Counted from the first letter of the stretch, positions 1-9,240 are shown. The stretch is 64,000 bases of DNA from Chryseobacterium vrystaatense (GCF_000737765.1 NZ_JPRI01000010.1:328535-392534); one strand, 5' to 3'. The notes: generated from the sequence alone by a model not told the origin. Translations and numbers: made by a program.

Positions 1-9
1 CTATATTGT

Positions 10-44
10 AAAAACCGTTCTTTATAAGGACGGTTTATTTTTTT
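10..44 (+). terminator. Intrinsic terminator of the gene upstream of the window
   Basis: A 10-bp stem (AACCGTTCTT / AAGGACGGTT, one G-T pair) with a TAT loop is followed by a run of eight T with one A. It must end a plus-strand gene lying left of the window. It also means the first gene here needs its own promoter. Confidence 0.8.
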
Positions 45-84
45 GATGAAATTTGTATCTTGGCCTCCGTTATTCCATGAAAAA

Positions 85-1002
85 ATGATAGAACTTATAC
101 AGCAAAATAAATTTGAGGATTTCAAAGAAGCTTTAAAAAATTCTGAAGACCTTCAGATCCATGAGTATATTTACGATATATTAAATGATCAAAAGGTTGA
201 AATTAATGATGAAAGTTTTTCTCCCTACGGTTACCAGATTGAATTTTTAGAAGGATTGCAGCTTTTTAAAGCTCTGGAAAAATCTGAAATCAGTCCGGAT
301 TATTTAAAACAGTTTTCAAACCTTTTAGTTCATCTCGCATTTTTAATGAGCGCCCATGTGCAGTCACTTGCGGGTGAAGCAATGAGCCAGGGAGCCTATC
401 TTACCGACCTGGGACATGTATACCGATTCAAGGTTTATCCCGAAATCAGAGACGGAATTCAGGAATTCATGGATCTGCTTCAAACCAGACCCGATGAAGC
501 AAAAGCAGTTGCTAATCTTGCTGCAGCGAAAGCAAAAGTCAGCAGCTCTATCGGCAATATCCTTGAAAAGCATGAAATAGGGGAAGATATGCTTCAGTTT
601 GCAGAACATTTTCAAAACGTTGGAGAAACTGAAATGGCTGCCAGAATTTATCAGGGAATCATGAACGATTTCGAATGTGAATCTGTAAAATTGAGTTCCG
701 GTATTATTCCGGAAGCAAGACACGTGGATGACAGAACGGAAAAAGAAATTGAAATATTCAGTAAAGCTAAAGCTAAGTTTGAAAAACTAACAGGACAAAA
801 AGTGCAGGAACCTAACAGAGTCCACATTAAGGAAAACCAACAGCATCAGGATGTCGCAGAGTCAGTGGTACCAGCAGCTCCTTCACAACCACAGGAACCG
901 TTACAGCCACAAAAACCAAACTCTTCTGAATCATCTACTCCACCCCAATCATCAAGACCTGGATTGTTAAACAAAATAAAAAGAATATTCGGTAAAAACT
1001 GA
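85..1002 (+). CDS. Conserved hypothetical protein with Pro/Gln-rich linker
   Basis: The function is not recognised. The first ~210 residues are predicted mostly helical (Leu/Glu/Ala-rich, TPR-like in flavour but with no clear repeat). Next come a short charged segment, a low-complexity Pro/Gln/Ser linker (about the last 60 residues), and a basic amphipathic C-terminal end (GLLNKIKRIFGKN) that could touch membrane or nucleic acid. There is no signal peptide, so it is probably cytoplasmic. I chose the ATG at 85 (MIELIQQNKF). The in-frame ATG at 46 sits directly after the upstream terminator and ahead of a weak -7-like box (GAAATTTG, 48-55), so it would probably lie outside the transcript. The MFS gene follows 23 bp downstream, so the two are likely co-transcribed. 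Confidence 0.6.
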   Translation: MIELIQQNKFEDFKEALKNSEDLQIHEYIYDILNDQKVEINDESFSPYGYQIEFLEGLQLFKALEKSEISPDYLKQFSNLLVHLAFLMSAHVQSLAGEAMSQGAYLTDLGHVYRFKVYPEIRDGIQEFMDLLQTRPDEAKAVANLAAAKAKVSSSIGNILEKHEIGEDMLQFAEHFQNVGETEMAARIYQGIMNDFECESVKLSSGIIPEARHVDDRTEKEIEIFSKAKAKFEKLTGQKVQEPNRVHIKENQQHQDVAESVVPAAPSQPQEPLQPQKPNSSESSTPPQSSRPGLLNKIKRIFGKN

Positions 1003-1025
1003 TTCTTATATTGAGTACAATACAT

Positions 1026-2318
1026 ATGAACGCATCACCCATTACTACCGCCCAGAGAATCAAGGCTATTGTAGGCGGCTCTATCGGAAACCTCGTGGAA
1101 TGGTACGACTGGTATGCTTATGCTGCTTTCGCCATTTACTTTTCCAATTCATTTTTTCCGGATTCTGATCAGAATGCCCAACTGATGAATACAGCAGGAA
1201 TATTTGCTGTAGGCTTTTTGATGAGGCCTATCGGAGGCTGGATATTCGGAAGTATTGCCGATAAGGTAGGAAGAAAAAGAGCAATGACTCTTTCTGTACT
1301 GCTGATGTCTTTTGGTTCGCTTCTTATTGCTCTTACTCCAACGTACAAGACCATTGGAATTCTGGCACCTGCATTATTACTCATTGCCAGATTATTACAG
1401 GGATTAAGTGTCGGTGGAGAATATGGTGTTTCCGCAACCTACCTCAGCGAAATGGCATCTGAAAATCGCAGAGGTTTTTATTCCAGTTTCCAATATGTAA
1501 CACTGATAGGCGGACAGCTGATCGCACTGGGTATTCAATTGATTTTACAGAAACTGATTTTAACAGAGACCCAGCTTGAAGAATGGGGCTGGAGAATTCC
1601 TTTCGTAATCGGAGCATTACTTTCTGTAATTGCCCTCTATTTAAGAGCCAATCTGCATGAAACAGAAGCTTTTGAAAATAAAAAAGAGGTTAGCGAAAAG
1701 AAAAAAGGTACTGTAGGAGAACTTCTAAAACATCCTAAAGCATTACTCACTGTAATTGGGCTGACGCTGGGAGGAACTTTAGCTTTTTATACCTATACGA
1801 CCTATATGCAGAAGTTTCTGGTAAATACCGTTCATCTTACGAAAGAACAGTCTACCCTGATATCGTTTGTTTCATTATTTATATTTGCCTGTCTGCAGCC
1901 CGTCTTTGGAGCATTGTCCGATAAGATTGGAAGAAGGCCATTGCTGTTAGGTTTCGGGATTCTTGGTACACTCTTTACCGTTCCTCTTCTCACAGCTTTA
2001 AGTACCACAACTTCGATGTGGAGTGCATTTTTCCTGATTATGGCAGCTCTCATCATTGTGAGCGGTTATACCTCGATCAACGCCGTTGTAAAAGCTGAAC
2101 TTTTCCCTTCTGAAATCAGGGCTCTGGGTGTAGGCCTTCCCTATGCGCTTACAGTGGCTATTTTCGGAGGAACTGCTGAATATATAGCTCTTTGGTTAAA
2201 AAAGGCTGGAATAGAACCCTATTTTTACTGGTATATCACCGGATGTATTTTATTTTCTCTCATCGTGTATGCAGGAATGAAGGACACCAAAGAAACTTCA
2301 GCTTTGGATAAAGATTAA
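1026..2318 (+). CDS. MFS transporter, metabolite:H+ symporter (MHS) family, alpha-ketoglutarate permease-like
   Basis: This is a 12-helix major facilitator of about 430 residues. The N-terminal 'GNLVEWYDWYAYA' is typical of MHS-family symporters (KgtP, ProP, ShiA relatives). The two conserved cytoplasmic loop motifs are present (GSIADKVGRKR near residue 78 and GALSDKIGRRP near residue 297). Family members import small organic acids or zwitterions with protons. The exact substrate cannot be read from sequence; a dicarboxylate/2-oxoglutarate is the best guess. A TTG at 1011 would add five residues, but the ATG at 1026 is the more natural start. It lies 23 bp behind the preceding unknown gene and is followed by a strong hairpin. 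Confidence 0.85.
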   Translation: MNASPITTAQRIKAIVGGSIGNLVEWYDWYAYAAFAIYFSNSFFPDSDQNAQLMNTAGIFAVGFLMRPIGGWIFGSIADKVGRKRAMTLSVLLMSFGSLLIALTPTYKTIGILAPALLLIARLLQGLSVGGEYGVSATYLSEMASENRRGFYSSFQYVTLIGGQLIALGIQLILQKLILTETQLEEWGWRIPFVIGALLSVIALYLRANLHETEAFENKKEVSEKKKGTVGELLKHPKALLTVIGLTLGGTLAFYTYTTYMQKFLVNTVHLTKEQSTLISFVSLFIFACLQPVFGALSDKIGRRPLLLGFGILGTLFTVPLLTALSTTTSMWSAFFLIMAALIIVSGYTSINAVVKAELFPSEIRALGVGLPYALTVAIFGGTAEYIALWLKKAGIEPYFYWYITGCILFSLIVYAGMKDTKETSALDKD

Positions 2319-2338
2319 AAGATCAGACCTTAAAAAAT

Positions 2339-2375
2339 ATGGCGCCGCAGATTCTCTGCAGCGCCATATTCTATT
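2339..2375. terminator. Bidirectional terminator between convergent genes
   Basis: The near-perfect inverted repeat ATGGCGC...GCGCCAT has an inner GCAG/CTGC stem. A-rich sequence lies on the left and T-rich sequence (ATTCTATTTTT) on the right, so it can serve the MFS gene (plus) and the small gene on the minus strand. Confidence 0.8.
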
Positions 2376-2376
2376 T

Positions 2377-2589
2377 TTAATGGTAAGCCTTTTTGAATTT
2401 TTCAATCATGCTATCCAGATTGTGACGCTGAACATATACGCTCTTCACATCCTGGTATCTTGGTGACTTGTAAAAAACCTCATGAAAATCCATGCTTCCG
2501 TTTCCTACTTTCACTACTTTCTGTACATCAATATTCAGTTTCTTCAGTTCGTCTTTGAAGACTTCAAATTCATCTTGTATATTATTCAT
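2377..2589 (-). CDS. Small hypothetical protein, 70 aa
   Basis: A soluble 70-residue protein with heptad-like hydrophobic spacing (DEFEVFKDELKKLNIDVQKV) and no signal peptide or membrane segment. I do not recognise a family. Support comes from clean flanking structure: ATG start, TAA stop two bases from a shared terminator, and codon use like its neighbours. It stands alone, convergent with the MFS gene. Confidence 0.55.
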   Translation of the reverse strand: MNNIQDEFEVFKDELKKLNIDVQKVVKVGNGSMDFHEVFYKSPRYQDVKSVYVQRHNLDSMIEKFKKAYH

Positions 2590-3119
2590 TTATATCTTTG
2601 GATTTTAGTTAAAAAAATATTTTTTACACTTCATACCCTCTAATAATCTGGGGCATCGTCTAAATTTCTAATAAAATTAGTGAATTTTTCAATATAAACA
2701 CCATCTATGAATCATTTTTTTATTCAATTTGATGATTTTATACAGATTTTACATTTTTTACCAAAAATCAAACAATCTCAAAACCATATAATTTTACAGA
2801 AGATCTATTTGAAAAGCCCGTTAATTCAGGAAAAAACATTGGCAAAATATTATTTTAGCAGATAATATAAAGTATTGAGAACATGCCATATTTCTATGTT
2901 ATTATCAGGCTAATTATTGTGAAATATGTTGAAATTTCACAAGAACACAACGGTTTTTAAGAATATTCTCTTGTAAGATGTAAGAAAATCAAAAATTTCC
3001 AAGACAATAAAGAAACAGGAATCTATACTCAATGAATTAATCAATACATTTGAAGAAATTAACGGACAGTTAAAAAGCTGACGGATCCTGCAGCCATTAA
3101 CGAATGTAAAATACAAGAT
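2590..3119. other. AT-rich intergenic region with a possible gene remnant
   Basis: There is no supported gene in 530 bp. On the plus strand, 2977-3080 is open and reads like the charged helical C-terminus of a protein (ending in FEEINGQLKS then TGA), but it has no start codon after a TAA at 2974. A 52-codon ORF at 2707-2865 has no signal peptide, promoter box or protein-like composition. Confidence 0.35.
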
Positions 3120-3722
3120 ATGAATAAGGGACACTGGGAAGAGGTATATAAAAATAAAAATCCGGACCAGGTAAGCTGGACACAGCAAAAACCACAAACC
3201 TCGCTGGATTTTATTGATTCTTTCGGATTGGGAAAGGATGCAAAAATTATTGATATTGGTGGCGGAGACAGCAATCTTGTTGATTTTTTAATAGACGAAG
3301 GATATCGTCACATTACCGTCCTTGACATTTCGGAAAAAGCTTTGGAAAAGGCAAAAACCAGATTAGGAGCTAAGGCAGAAAAAATAAACTGGATTGTTTC
3401 GGATATTACTGAATTCGAAACTGATGAAACCTATGACATCTGGCATGACAGGGCTGCATTTCATTTTCTGACAACGGATGAGCAGGTTTTAAAATACACC
3501 AGGATAGCACAAAGAAATACCACCGGTTTTATGATCATAGGAACTTTTTCCAAAAATGGTCCTGCAAAATGCAGTGGATTGGAGATCCGGCAGTATGATG
3601 ATCACTCACTTGCAGCCAATTTTGAAAGGGATTTCGAAAAAATAAAATGCCTTACGGAAGATCATATCACGCCCTTTGACACCGCACAGAATTTTATATT
3701 TTGCAGTTTTAGAAAAAAGTGA
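3120..3722 (+). CDS. Class I SAM-dependent methyltransferase
   Basis: A 200-residue protein with the Rossmann methyltransferase signature: motif I IIDIGGGDSN (about residues 42-51, SAM glycine loop), the acidic end of strand 2 in 'VLDIS', and 'DIWHDRAAFHFL' as the motif IV/V region. This is the single-domain Methyltransf_25/11 type. The acceptor is unknown. N-terminal 'HWEEVYKNKNPDQVSWTQ' is typical of small bacterial and eukaryotic methyltransferases of the METTL12/thiopurine-like group. It is monocistronic and ended by a hairpin. Confidence 0.8.
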   Translation: MNKGHWEEVYKNKNPDQVSWTQQKPQTSLDFIDSFGLGKDAKIIDIGGGDSNLVDFLIDEGYRHITVLDISEKALEKAKTRLGAKAEKINWIVSDITEFETDETYDIWHDRAAFHFLTTDEQVLKYTRIAQRNTTGFMIIGTFSKNGPAKCSGLEIRQYDDHSLAANFERDFEKIKCLTEDHITPFDTAQNFIFCSFRKK

Positions 3723-3786
3723 TTGCTTAACAGTGGACACAATTCATTATTTTAATTTCAGATCATATTTTTCTTTTGTAAGAGAC

Positions 3787-3815
3787 AGACCAGCTTCAAT
3801 GACGCTGGTCTTTAT
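3787..3815 (+). terminator. Intrinsic terminator of methyltransferase gene
   Basis: An 8-bp stem AGACCAGC / GCTGGTCT with a 9-nt loop, followed by a short T run. Confidence 0.7.
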
Positions 3816-3954
3816 CACATACACACCTATTCATCAGTATTAATAGTGTTTATAAATAAATTCAATACAAAACATATCAATACCATAAATAAAACCACAA
3901 CTTACTATTTATTTTATTTATTTTTAACTTACCTAAACCCATAAAAATAATATT

Positions 3955-5739
3955 ATGAAAAAACTACTACTCATCATTGTTTCGGTGCTGACGTGTTCTG
4001 ATTTTTATTCACAGAAGTTGGAATTTCAGGAATGTGGCACTGATGAATTGATGCGAAAACATTATGAAAAGTATCCCGAACAAAAGGCTCAGGATGATGC
4101 TTTTAATTTAGAGTTATCCCGGCTTATCAAAAGCGGAAAGTTTTCAAGTACTCTGAAAAAAAATCAGGTTTATGAAATTCCTGTTGTCGTTCATGTCGTA
4201 GGTGACGGAAGTGCTGTTGGAACAGTGAATAATAAATCGGATGCTGATATTATCGCATGGGTAAATTATACGAACGGTGTTTTCTCCGGAAGTTCATCCA
4301 GCGGAATGTCCGGAACAAGTTCTGTACTTCCCGTGAAATTTGTTTTTGCTAAAGTAGATCCCAGCTGCGCTCCAACTAACGGAATCAACAGAATCAATGC
4401 TTCTCATCTTCCGAAATATGTGAGCGGAGGGGTTAATAATGACAACACCACGAATGCAGTAACGGCTTCTGAAATCACTGCTCTTGGAATGTGGGATACC
4501 AGTAAATATTATAACATTTATGTCGTTAAAAAGCTGACTTCCAATTCAGGAGGTCTTAATGGATTTGCTTATTATCCGGGAGGCAGTAATGATTATTCTT
4601 TCATGTCTACAAGTGCTTCAGCCGTGAATGCACAGACTTTAGCTCATGAATTTGGACATGCGCTGGGTCTTCGCCATACGCATGAAGGATATAATGAATC
4701 CACAGGTGCATGTCCTGCCAATACCGACTGTACCCTGCAGGGAGATTTGGTATGCGATACCGAACCTATGAAAAGTCTATACCATTCTTCTGTACCCTAT
4801 ACCTGCCAGACAGGACAGATTAATCCGTGTACAAGCCAGACCTATGCTGGTGGAGAGAGAAATGTTATGGCTTATACATTCTGTTTTAGAAATCTGTTTA
4901 CACAGGGACAGTCGGACAGAGCTACAGCTCAGCTCCTGCAATACAGACAGTCGCTGATCAACTCACCGGTAGCCTCTTCTGTGACTCCAAATAACACTTC
5001 TGTTTTAACAGCTGCCTGTACTCCAACCTCTATGACCAATCCGGGAAATTATAACATAGGAGTAACTTCAGTGAAATTTGCAGACATCAATAATTATTCA
5101 TCCAACTATAAGCAGGCTTCTAATAATTTCTATGAAAACTTTACCGGAAATTACTGTTCCGGTGTTTCCAAAACCTCTATTCCGGCCAATATCGCAACCA
5201 CACTGACTGTTGCACCCGGAACAAGTAATCCTCATATTATAAAGGCATACATTGATTATAATAATGACGGACAGTTCAATGAAACGACAGAGCTTGTCCT
5301 TAATCAAAGCGGAATCAGTAATGGTTCTGTTGCCACGGCATCGGTAACTCCGCCTGCAAATGCTGTCTCCAATACCGCTTTACGAATGAGAGTTATAGGT
5401 GAATTCAACGGAACAGCTGTTACGGCATGCTCTACTCCGAAATACGGACAGGTAGAAGATTATTCAGTAATCATTACACGCCAGAATTTACTGTCTGTTG
5501 AAAATACAGCTAAAGTAAATACGGCAGAAATCATTAAAGATGAAAATTCGGTCTATATAAAAAGTGATTTGAAAATTTCCTCCCTTCATATTTATGATGC
5601 TTCGGGAAGACTGCTTACCGGAAGAACAGATATAAAATCTTCCGAATTCAGATTTCCGGTGAATGAAAAGAATACGATTGTAACTGTAACAGCTGTTCTG
5701 GAAAATAGCAAAGTCGTCGTTAAAAAACTAAAATTTTAA
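3955..5739 (+). CDS. Secreted zinc metalloprotease (M43 cytophagalysin-like) with GEVED and T9SS sorting domains
   Basis: A 594-residue exported protease. There is a signal peptide at residues 1-19 ending near 'DFYSQ'. The metzincin-type zinc motif HEFGHALGLRHTHE (about residues 230-243) matches family M43 (HExxHxxGxxH). A conserved Cys-rich segment follows ('CPANTDCTLQGDLVCDTEP'), with a downstream 'ERNVMAYTFC' Met-turn. Residues ~365-508 form a GEVED domain (YIDYNNDGQFNE ... YGQVEDYSV). The last ~75 residues look like a type A T9SS C-terminal domain (IYDASGRLL ... VVVKKLKF). It is probably secreted through the outer membrane and processed. It stands alone, with a terminator behind it. Confidence 0.85.
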   Translation: MKKLLLIIVSVLTCSDFYSQKLEFQECGTDELMRKHYEKYPEQKAQDDAFNLELSRLIKSGKFSSTLKKNQVYEIPVVVHVVGDGSAVGTVNNKSDADIIAWVNYTNGVFSGSSSSGMSGTSSVLPVKFVFAKVDPSCAPTNGINRINASHLPKYVSGGVNNDNTTNAVTASEITALGMWDTSKYYNIYVVKKLTSNSGGLNGFAYYPGGSNDYSFMSTSASAVNAQTLAHEFGHALGLRHTHEGYNESTGACPANTDCTLQGDLVCDTEPMKSLYHSSVPYTCQTGQINPCTSQTYAGGERNVMAYTFCFRNLFTQGQSDRATAQLLQYRQSLINSPVASSVTPNNTSVLTAACTPTSMTNPGNYNIGVTSVKFADINNYSSNYKQASNNFYENFTGNYCSGVSKTSIPANIATTLTVAPGTSNPHIIKAYIDYNNDGQFNETTELVLNQSGISNGSVATASVTPPANAVSNTALRMRVIGEFNGTAVTACSTPKYGQVEDYSVIITRQNLLSVENTAKVNTAEIIKDENSVYIKSDLKISSLHIYDASGRLLTGRTDIKSSEFRFPVNEKNTIVTVTAVLENSKVVVKKLKF

Positions 5740-5754
5740 TCAACACATTCTAAT

Positions 5755-5784
5755 AAAAAAGAGAGCCATATGGCTCTCTTTTTC
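5755..5784. terminator. Bidirectional terminator
   Basis: The perfect 18-bp palindrome GAGAGCCATATGGCTCTC is flanked by A6 on the left and T5 on the right. It lies between the convergent protease and ABC exporter genes. Confidence 0.85.
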
Positions 5785-5796
5785 TATGATATACAC

Positions 5797-7560
5797 TCAA
5801 TTGATTGATTTCTGTTCTTCTTCCAACTCTACTTCATGTCTCAGCTGTGCTTTGTAAAGTGTTGCGTAGTATCCGTTCTGATCAAGGAGTTCTAAATGTT
5901 TTCCTTCTTCTACAATTTTACCATGCTCCATGACAATGATTTTATCCGCTTTTTCAATCGTGGAAAGCCTGTGCGCAATAATGATTGATGTTCTGTTCTT
6001 CGTAATTTTTTCTGTGGCTCTCTGTATCAGTTTCTCACTTTCATGATCAATAGATGACGTCGCTTCATCCAGAATAAGAATTTTAGGATCTGATAAATAG
6101 GCCCTAAGAAAGGACAAAAGCTGTCTTTGTCCTAAAGAAATAGAGGAACCTCTTTCGCTTACCACAAAATCATAACCTCCCGGAAGCTGTTCGATAAACT
6201 GATCTACTTCAATTTCTTTGGCTCCTGCTTTTATTTTTTCCAAAGTAACGGTTTCGTCACCAAATGCAAGGTTTTCAAAGATACTTCCGTGGAAAAGGAA
6301 TACATCCTGCAGCACCACACCGATATGACTTCTCAGATTGTAGAGTTCATAATCTTTCACATCCACATTATCAATCACGATCCTTCCGGAATTGATATCA
6401 TAAAGTCTTGTAATAAGGCTGATGATCGTAGATTTTCCGGCACCCGTCGCTCCGACAATCGCTACCGTTTCTCCAGGATTTACTTTAAAATCAATCCCTT
6501 TCAGTACTTCCTGTTTGTCGTCGTAAGCAAAACGAACATTCTCAAATTCTATTTTTCCGTCAAAATGATCTTTCTTTACCGTACCTGTATTGGGCATTGC
6601 ATAATCTTCATCCATCACGCCCAATACTCTTTCTGCCCCTACGATACCTCTCTGGATATTATTAAAACGGTCCGCAATCTGTCTTAACGGACGGATTAAC
6701 ATCGAAATATATTGAATAAATGCAATAACAACACCGGCACTGATGGTGATATACCCTCCATAAAACAGGATAAAACCAATGAATAGCGAAGAAATAAGTT
6801 CTACGACCGGGAAAAATAATGAGAAGATAAAAACTGTTCTCAATAAGGCACTTTTCAGCGTGATATTGATATCATCAAATTTTTTGAATTCAGCATCCTG
6901 CCTGTTGAATACCTGAATAATTGACATTCCCGTCAGTCTTTCCTGAACAAAAGAATTCTGATTAGCTGTCCATGTTCTTTCATCCCCAAAAGCTTTTTTC
7001 AGCCTTTTCTGGAAGAATCTGGTAATCATGACCATCAAAGGAAGGATTGCCAATGTAATATAACTCAGATGGACATTGGTATTGAACATCATCACCAGAA
7101 CAAATACGATTCTAAGAATATCTCCGAAAACCATCAGAAAACCATCCGTATAGACCGTTGCAATGGTTTCTACATCACCAACAGCACGGGTAACGAGTTG
7201 TCCGATGGGAGTTTTGTCAAAAAATGCAGTTCTGAAATAAATTAGTTTTGCATACAGTCTCTCACGGATATCACGGATAACGTTCTGCGAAATATAATTT
7301 GAAAAGTAAACTAAGAAAAAGTTTAAAATAGTTTCTGCAAATACCAGACCTACCAGAATGTAGATATGCTTCATCATCAAGGCATTATCCTTCAGCCTGG
7401 TGATATCATTATCCACCACCTGCATGGTAAGATAAGGCCTGTAAGTAGAAACTATGGACAGTATGACGGAAATTATTAAAGTAAGGATGAACCAGGAACG
7501 GAATTTCATTCCAATAAAGAACAGCCTTTTAACAATCCCCCAGGTATCTTGTTTTTTCAT
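5797..7560 (-). CDS. ABC exporter, fused permease and ATPase (MsbA/ABCB-like half transporter)
   Basis: A 587-residue half-transporter. An N-terminal six-helix ABC membrane domain (about residues 20-310) is followed by a nucleotide-binding domain with Walker A GATGAGKST (~370-378), signature ISLGQRQ (~475), Walker B ILILDEATSSID (~490-501) and H-loop IIIAHRLSTI. The signature has SLGQ in place of SGGQ, a common variant in this subfamily. Such proteins work as dimers that flip lipids or export drugs; the substrate is not determinable here. A -7 box (TATTTTTG) lies at 7595-7602 on the minus strand, 35 bp ahead of the ATG. Confidence 0.9.
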   Translation of the reverse strand: MKKQDTWGIVKRLFFIGMKFRSWFILTLIISVILSIVSTYRPYLTMQVVDNDITRLKDNALMMKHIYILVGLVFAETILNFFLVYFSNYISQNVIRDIRERLYAKLIYFRTAFFDKTPIGQLVTRAVGDVETIATVYTDGFLMVFGDILRIVFVLVMMFNTNVHLSYITLAILPLMVMITRFFQKRLKKAFGDERTWTANQNSFVQERLTGMSIIQVFNRQDAEFKKFDDINITLKSALLRTVFIFSLFFPVVELISSLFIGFILFYGGYITISAGVVIAFIQYISMLIRPLRQIADRFNNIQRGIVGAERVLGVMDEDYAMPNTGTVKKDHFDGKIEFENVRFAYDDKQEVLKGIDFKVNPGETVAIVGATGAGKSTIISLITRLYDINSGRIVIDNVDVKDYELYNLRSHIGVVLQDVFLFHGSIFENLAFGDETVTLEKIKAGAKEIEVDQFIEQLPGGYDFVVSERGSSISLGQRQLLSFLRAYLSDPKILILDEATSSIDHESEKLIQRATEKITKNRTSIIIAHRLSTIEKADKIIVMEHGKIVEEGKHLELLDQNGYYATLYKAQLRHEVELEEEQKSIN

Positions 7561-7594
7561 TGTACGAATTGAAGAAAGAATTTAAAATTCTATG

Positions 7595-7602
7595 CAAAAA
7601 TA
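7595..7602 (-). promoter_or_regulatory. -7 box of ABC exporter
   Basis: TATTTTTG on the minus strand matches the Bacteroidota sigma-A consensus TAnnTTTG, 35 bp before the start codon. No well-spaced TTG element was seen. Confidence 0.5.
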
Positions 7603-7783
7603 AGACTTTATAATTTGACAGCCTTTACAAGTTCATCAAATCGTCATTGAAAATTTCAGATAACGGTTATTTACAATATGAATATACTAAGTTACCTTTA
7701 GACCACTTCTTTTAATCTCTGCCGAAGTTGGCTGAGACACTCAAAGTCAATCAATTTAACAGCTCCCGGTACCTTAGTAATGA

Positions 7784-8125
7784 TTACAAATCCTTATCTC
7801 CTATTTTTTCAATTTCCAGAGAAGGTTTGCTGATCTGTTCTTTCATGAATTTCTTTTCAAGAAACTTGTAAACTCCATATACAGCTATAATTGAAATGAT
7901 CCAGCTTATAATATTTATTAATGAAAAACCTGTATAACTGACCTCTTCGACGGAATACGGATCTGAAATTCCTTTATAGATCCCATAAGAAAAACCAAAG
8001 AACAGCTGGGTTCCCAGATATATAGCAATAGCCAGAATCCCGAAGTGCCATTTTGTTTTCCCAAACCTTTCTGCAAGTTGTGCGTAATATCTGTACGCTC
8101 CGATAAGAATAAAAATTGATAACAT
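7784..8125 (-). CDS. Small hypothetical membrane protein, 113 aa
   Basis: Three predicted membrane helices (about residues 1-13, 28-50 and 68-88) and a charged cytoplasmic tail (KKFMKEQISKPSLEIEKIGDKDL). No family recognised. It is a plausible inner-membrane protein. It has no clear operon partner: 223 bp separate it from the ABC exporter, and the small secreted ORF starts upstream on the same strand. Confidence 0.65.
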   Translation of the reverse strand: MLSIFILIGAYRYYAQLAERFGKTKWHFGILAIAIYLGTQLFFGFSYGIYKGISDPYSVEEVSYTGFSLINIISWIISIIAVYGVYKFLEKKFMKEQISKPSLEIEKIGDKDL

Positions 8126-8136
8126 ACTATGTGTTT

Positions 8137-8280
8137 TTAAATATTAAAAAATTCAGGTAAATTTTCAACAGGAAAATGCGTTCCTACTTTCTTTTCAAGA
8201 TCAGAATAAGGATGGTACAACGATTGTGCAGATAATACAAGATATTGACACAATAAAAGTAATGCTACGGGTTTTTTCAC
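8137..8280 (-). CDS. Putative small secreted peptide, 47 aa (GTG start)
   Basis: This short ORF starts with GTG and reads MKKPVALLLLCQYLVLSAQ followed by a 28-residue polar tail (LYHPYSDLEKKV ... PEFFNI). Lys-Lys, then a hydrophobic core, then 'LSAQ' is a textbook signal peptide and matches the '-AQ' cleavage sites of the other secreted proteins in this window. It ends 11 bp before the ATG of the membrane protein at 7784-8125, so the two could share a transcript. Another GTG lies four codons upstream in frame. It could instead be the truncated front end of a larger secreted protein. No family recognised. Confidence 0.4.
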   Translation of the reverse strand: MKKPVALLLLCQYLVLSAQSLYHPYSDLEKKVGTHFPVENLPEFFNI

Positions 8281-8411
8281 GGAAATAGTCACCGACCGCT
8301 AAAATAGTATTTTTTTCCGTATACTGAACAAACAGAATAATATACAGCTCATTTGCAACTTTTATATTAATAAAAATCTCTTTTTTTAGGTGGACTGATT
8401 ACAAAAAGGGG

Positions 8412-9146
8412 CTAGAATTCATACCCGACGTCTACAAGAAACAATCCGTGACCGGGGGCTGAAGTTCCTGCAGCATTGCGGTGCTTATCTTCAATGATTT
8501 TACGCAGATCCTCAGGTTTTATTTTACCACTTCCAATTTCTACCATGGTTCCTACGATGGCACGGACCATATTTCTGAGGAAACGGTTAGCAGAAACGGT
8601 AAACTTAAGTTCTGTACCATCCTGCTCCCATTCTGCTTTATACATTTGGCAGATATTGGTTTTGTTATCCGTTTTTAATTTGGCAAAGCTTGTAAAATCC
8701 TCATATTCGAAGAGAATTTTGCAGGCTTCATTCATTTTATGAATATCAAGAGGTCTTTTCCAGTGCTGCCATGCCGACTCCTGAGTGAATGGATTTTTTG
8801 AGAGAGAAATATAGTATTCATACGTTCGGTAGGTTGCATCAAAACGGGCATGAAAATCATCTTTTACCTGAAACATTCTTTTTATGGAAATGTCGGGTGG
8901 AAGAAAGCTGTTCAGTTTATAAGGAAGATTGATCACATCCACCTCTTTCGCGGTATCGAAATGGGCAAATATTTTTTTGGCATGAACACCGGTATCTGTT
9001 CTTCCGGCCCCCGTCGTTTTGATTTCTTCCCTTAATATAGTGGAAAGAGCTTTTTCCAGCTCTTCCTGTACAGAAATGGCGTCCGGCTGTATCTGATAAC
9101 CGAAATAATTTTTCCCGTTGTAAGAAAATTCAATAAAGTATCTCAA
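8412..9146 (-). CDS. truA: tRNA pseudouridine(38-40) synthase TruA
   Basis: A 244-residue protein with the TruA catalytic motif GAGRTDTGVHA; Asp51 is the catalytic residue. It isomerises U38, U39 and U40 in the anticodon arm of several tRNAs. Conserved C-terminal 'FLRNMVRAIVGTMVEIGSGK' is also present. Length is normal for the family. The promoter lies back-to-back with lpxK; its own -7 box (TATTTTTG) is at 9165-9172. Confidence 0.95.
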   Translation of the reverse strand: MRYFIEFSYNGKNYFGYQIQPDAISVQEELEKALSTILREEIKTTGAGRTDTGVHAKKIFAHFDTAKEVDVINLPYKLNSFLPPDISIKRMFQVKDDFHARFDATYRTYEYYISLSKNPFTQESAWQHWKRPLDIHKMNEACKILFEYEDFTSFAKLKTDNKTNICQMYKAEWEQDGTELKFTVSANRFLRNMVRAIVGTMVEIGSGKIKPEDLRKIIEDKHRNAAGTSAPGHGLFLVDVGYEF

Positions 9147-9164
9147 TGTATAAAAATAACTCTA

Positions 9165-9172
9165 CAAAAATA
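9165..9172 (-). promoter_or_regulatory. -7 box of truA
   Basis: TATTTTTG on the minus strand, 18 bp upstream of the truA ATG, matching TAnnTTTG. Confidence 0.5.
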
Positions 9173-9240
9173 CTTTAATTTAATGAAATAATTATTGAAA
9201 AGTCTTTGAGAATATTACTGAAAATCCTTGTGAAAATTCC

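Noticed and set aside
2707..2865. 52-codon plus-strand ORF in the gap before the methyltransferase
   Set aside because: AT-driven composition, no promoter box, no signal peptide and no recognisable motif.
6100..6150. ABC signature reads SLGQ instead of SGGQ, possible inactive ATPase
   Set aside because: Walker A, Walker B and H-loop are intact, and this variant is common in active exporters of this subfamily.
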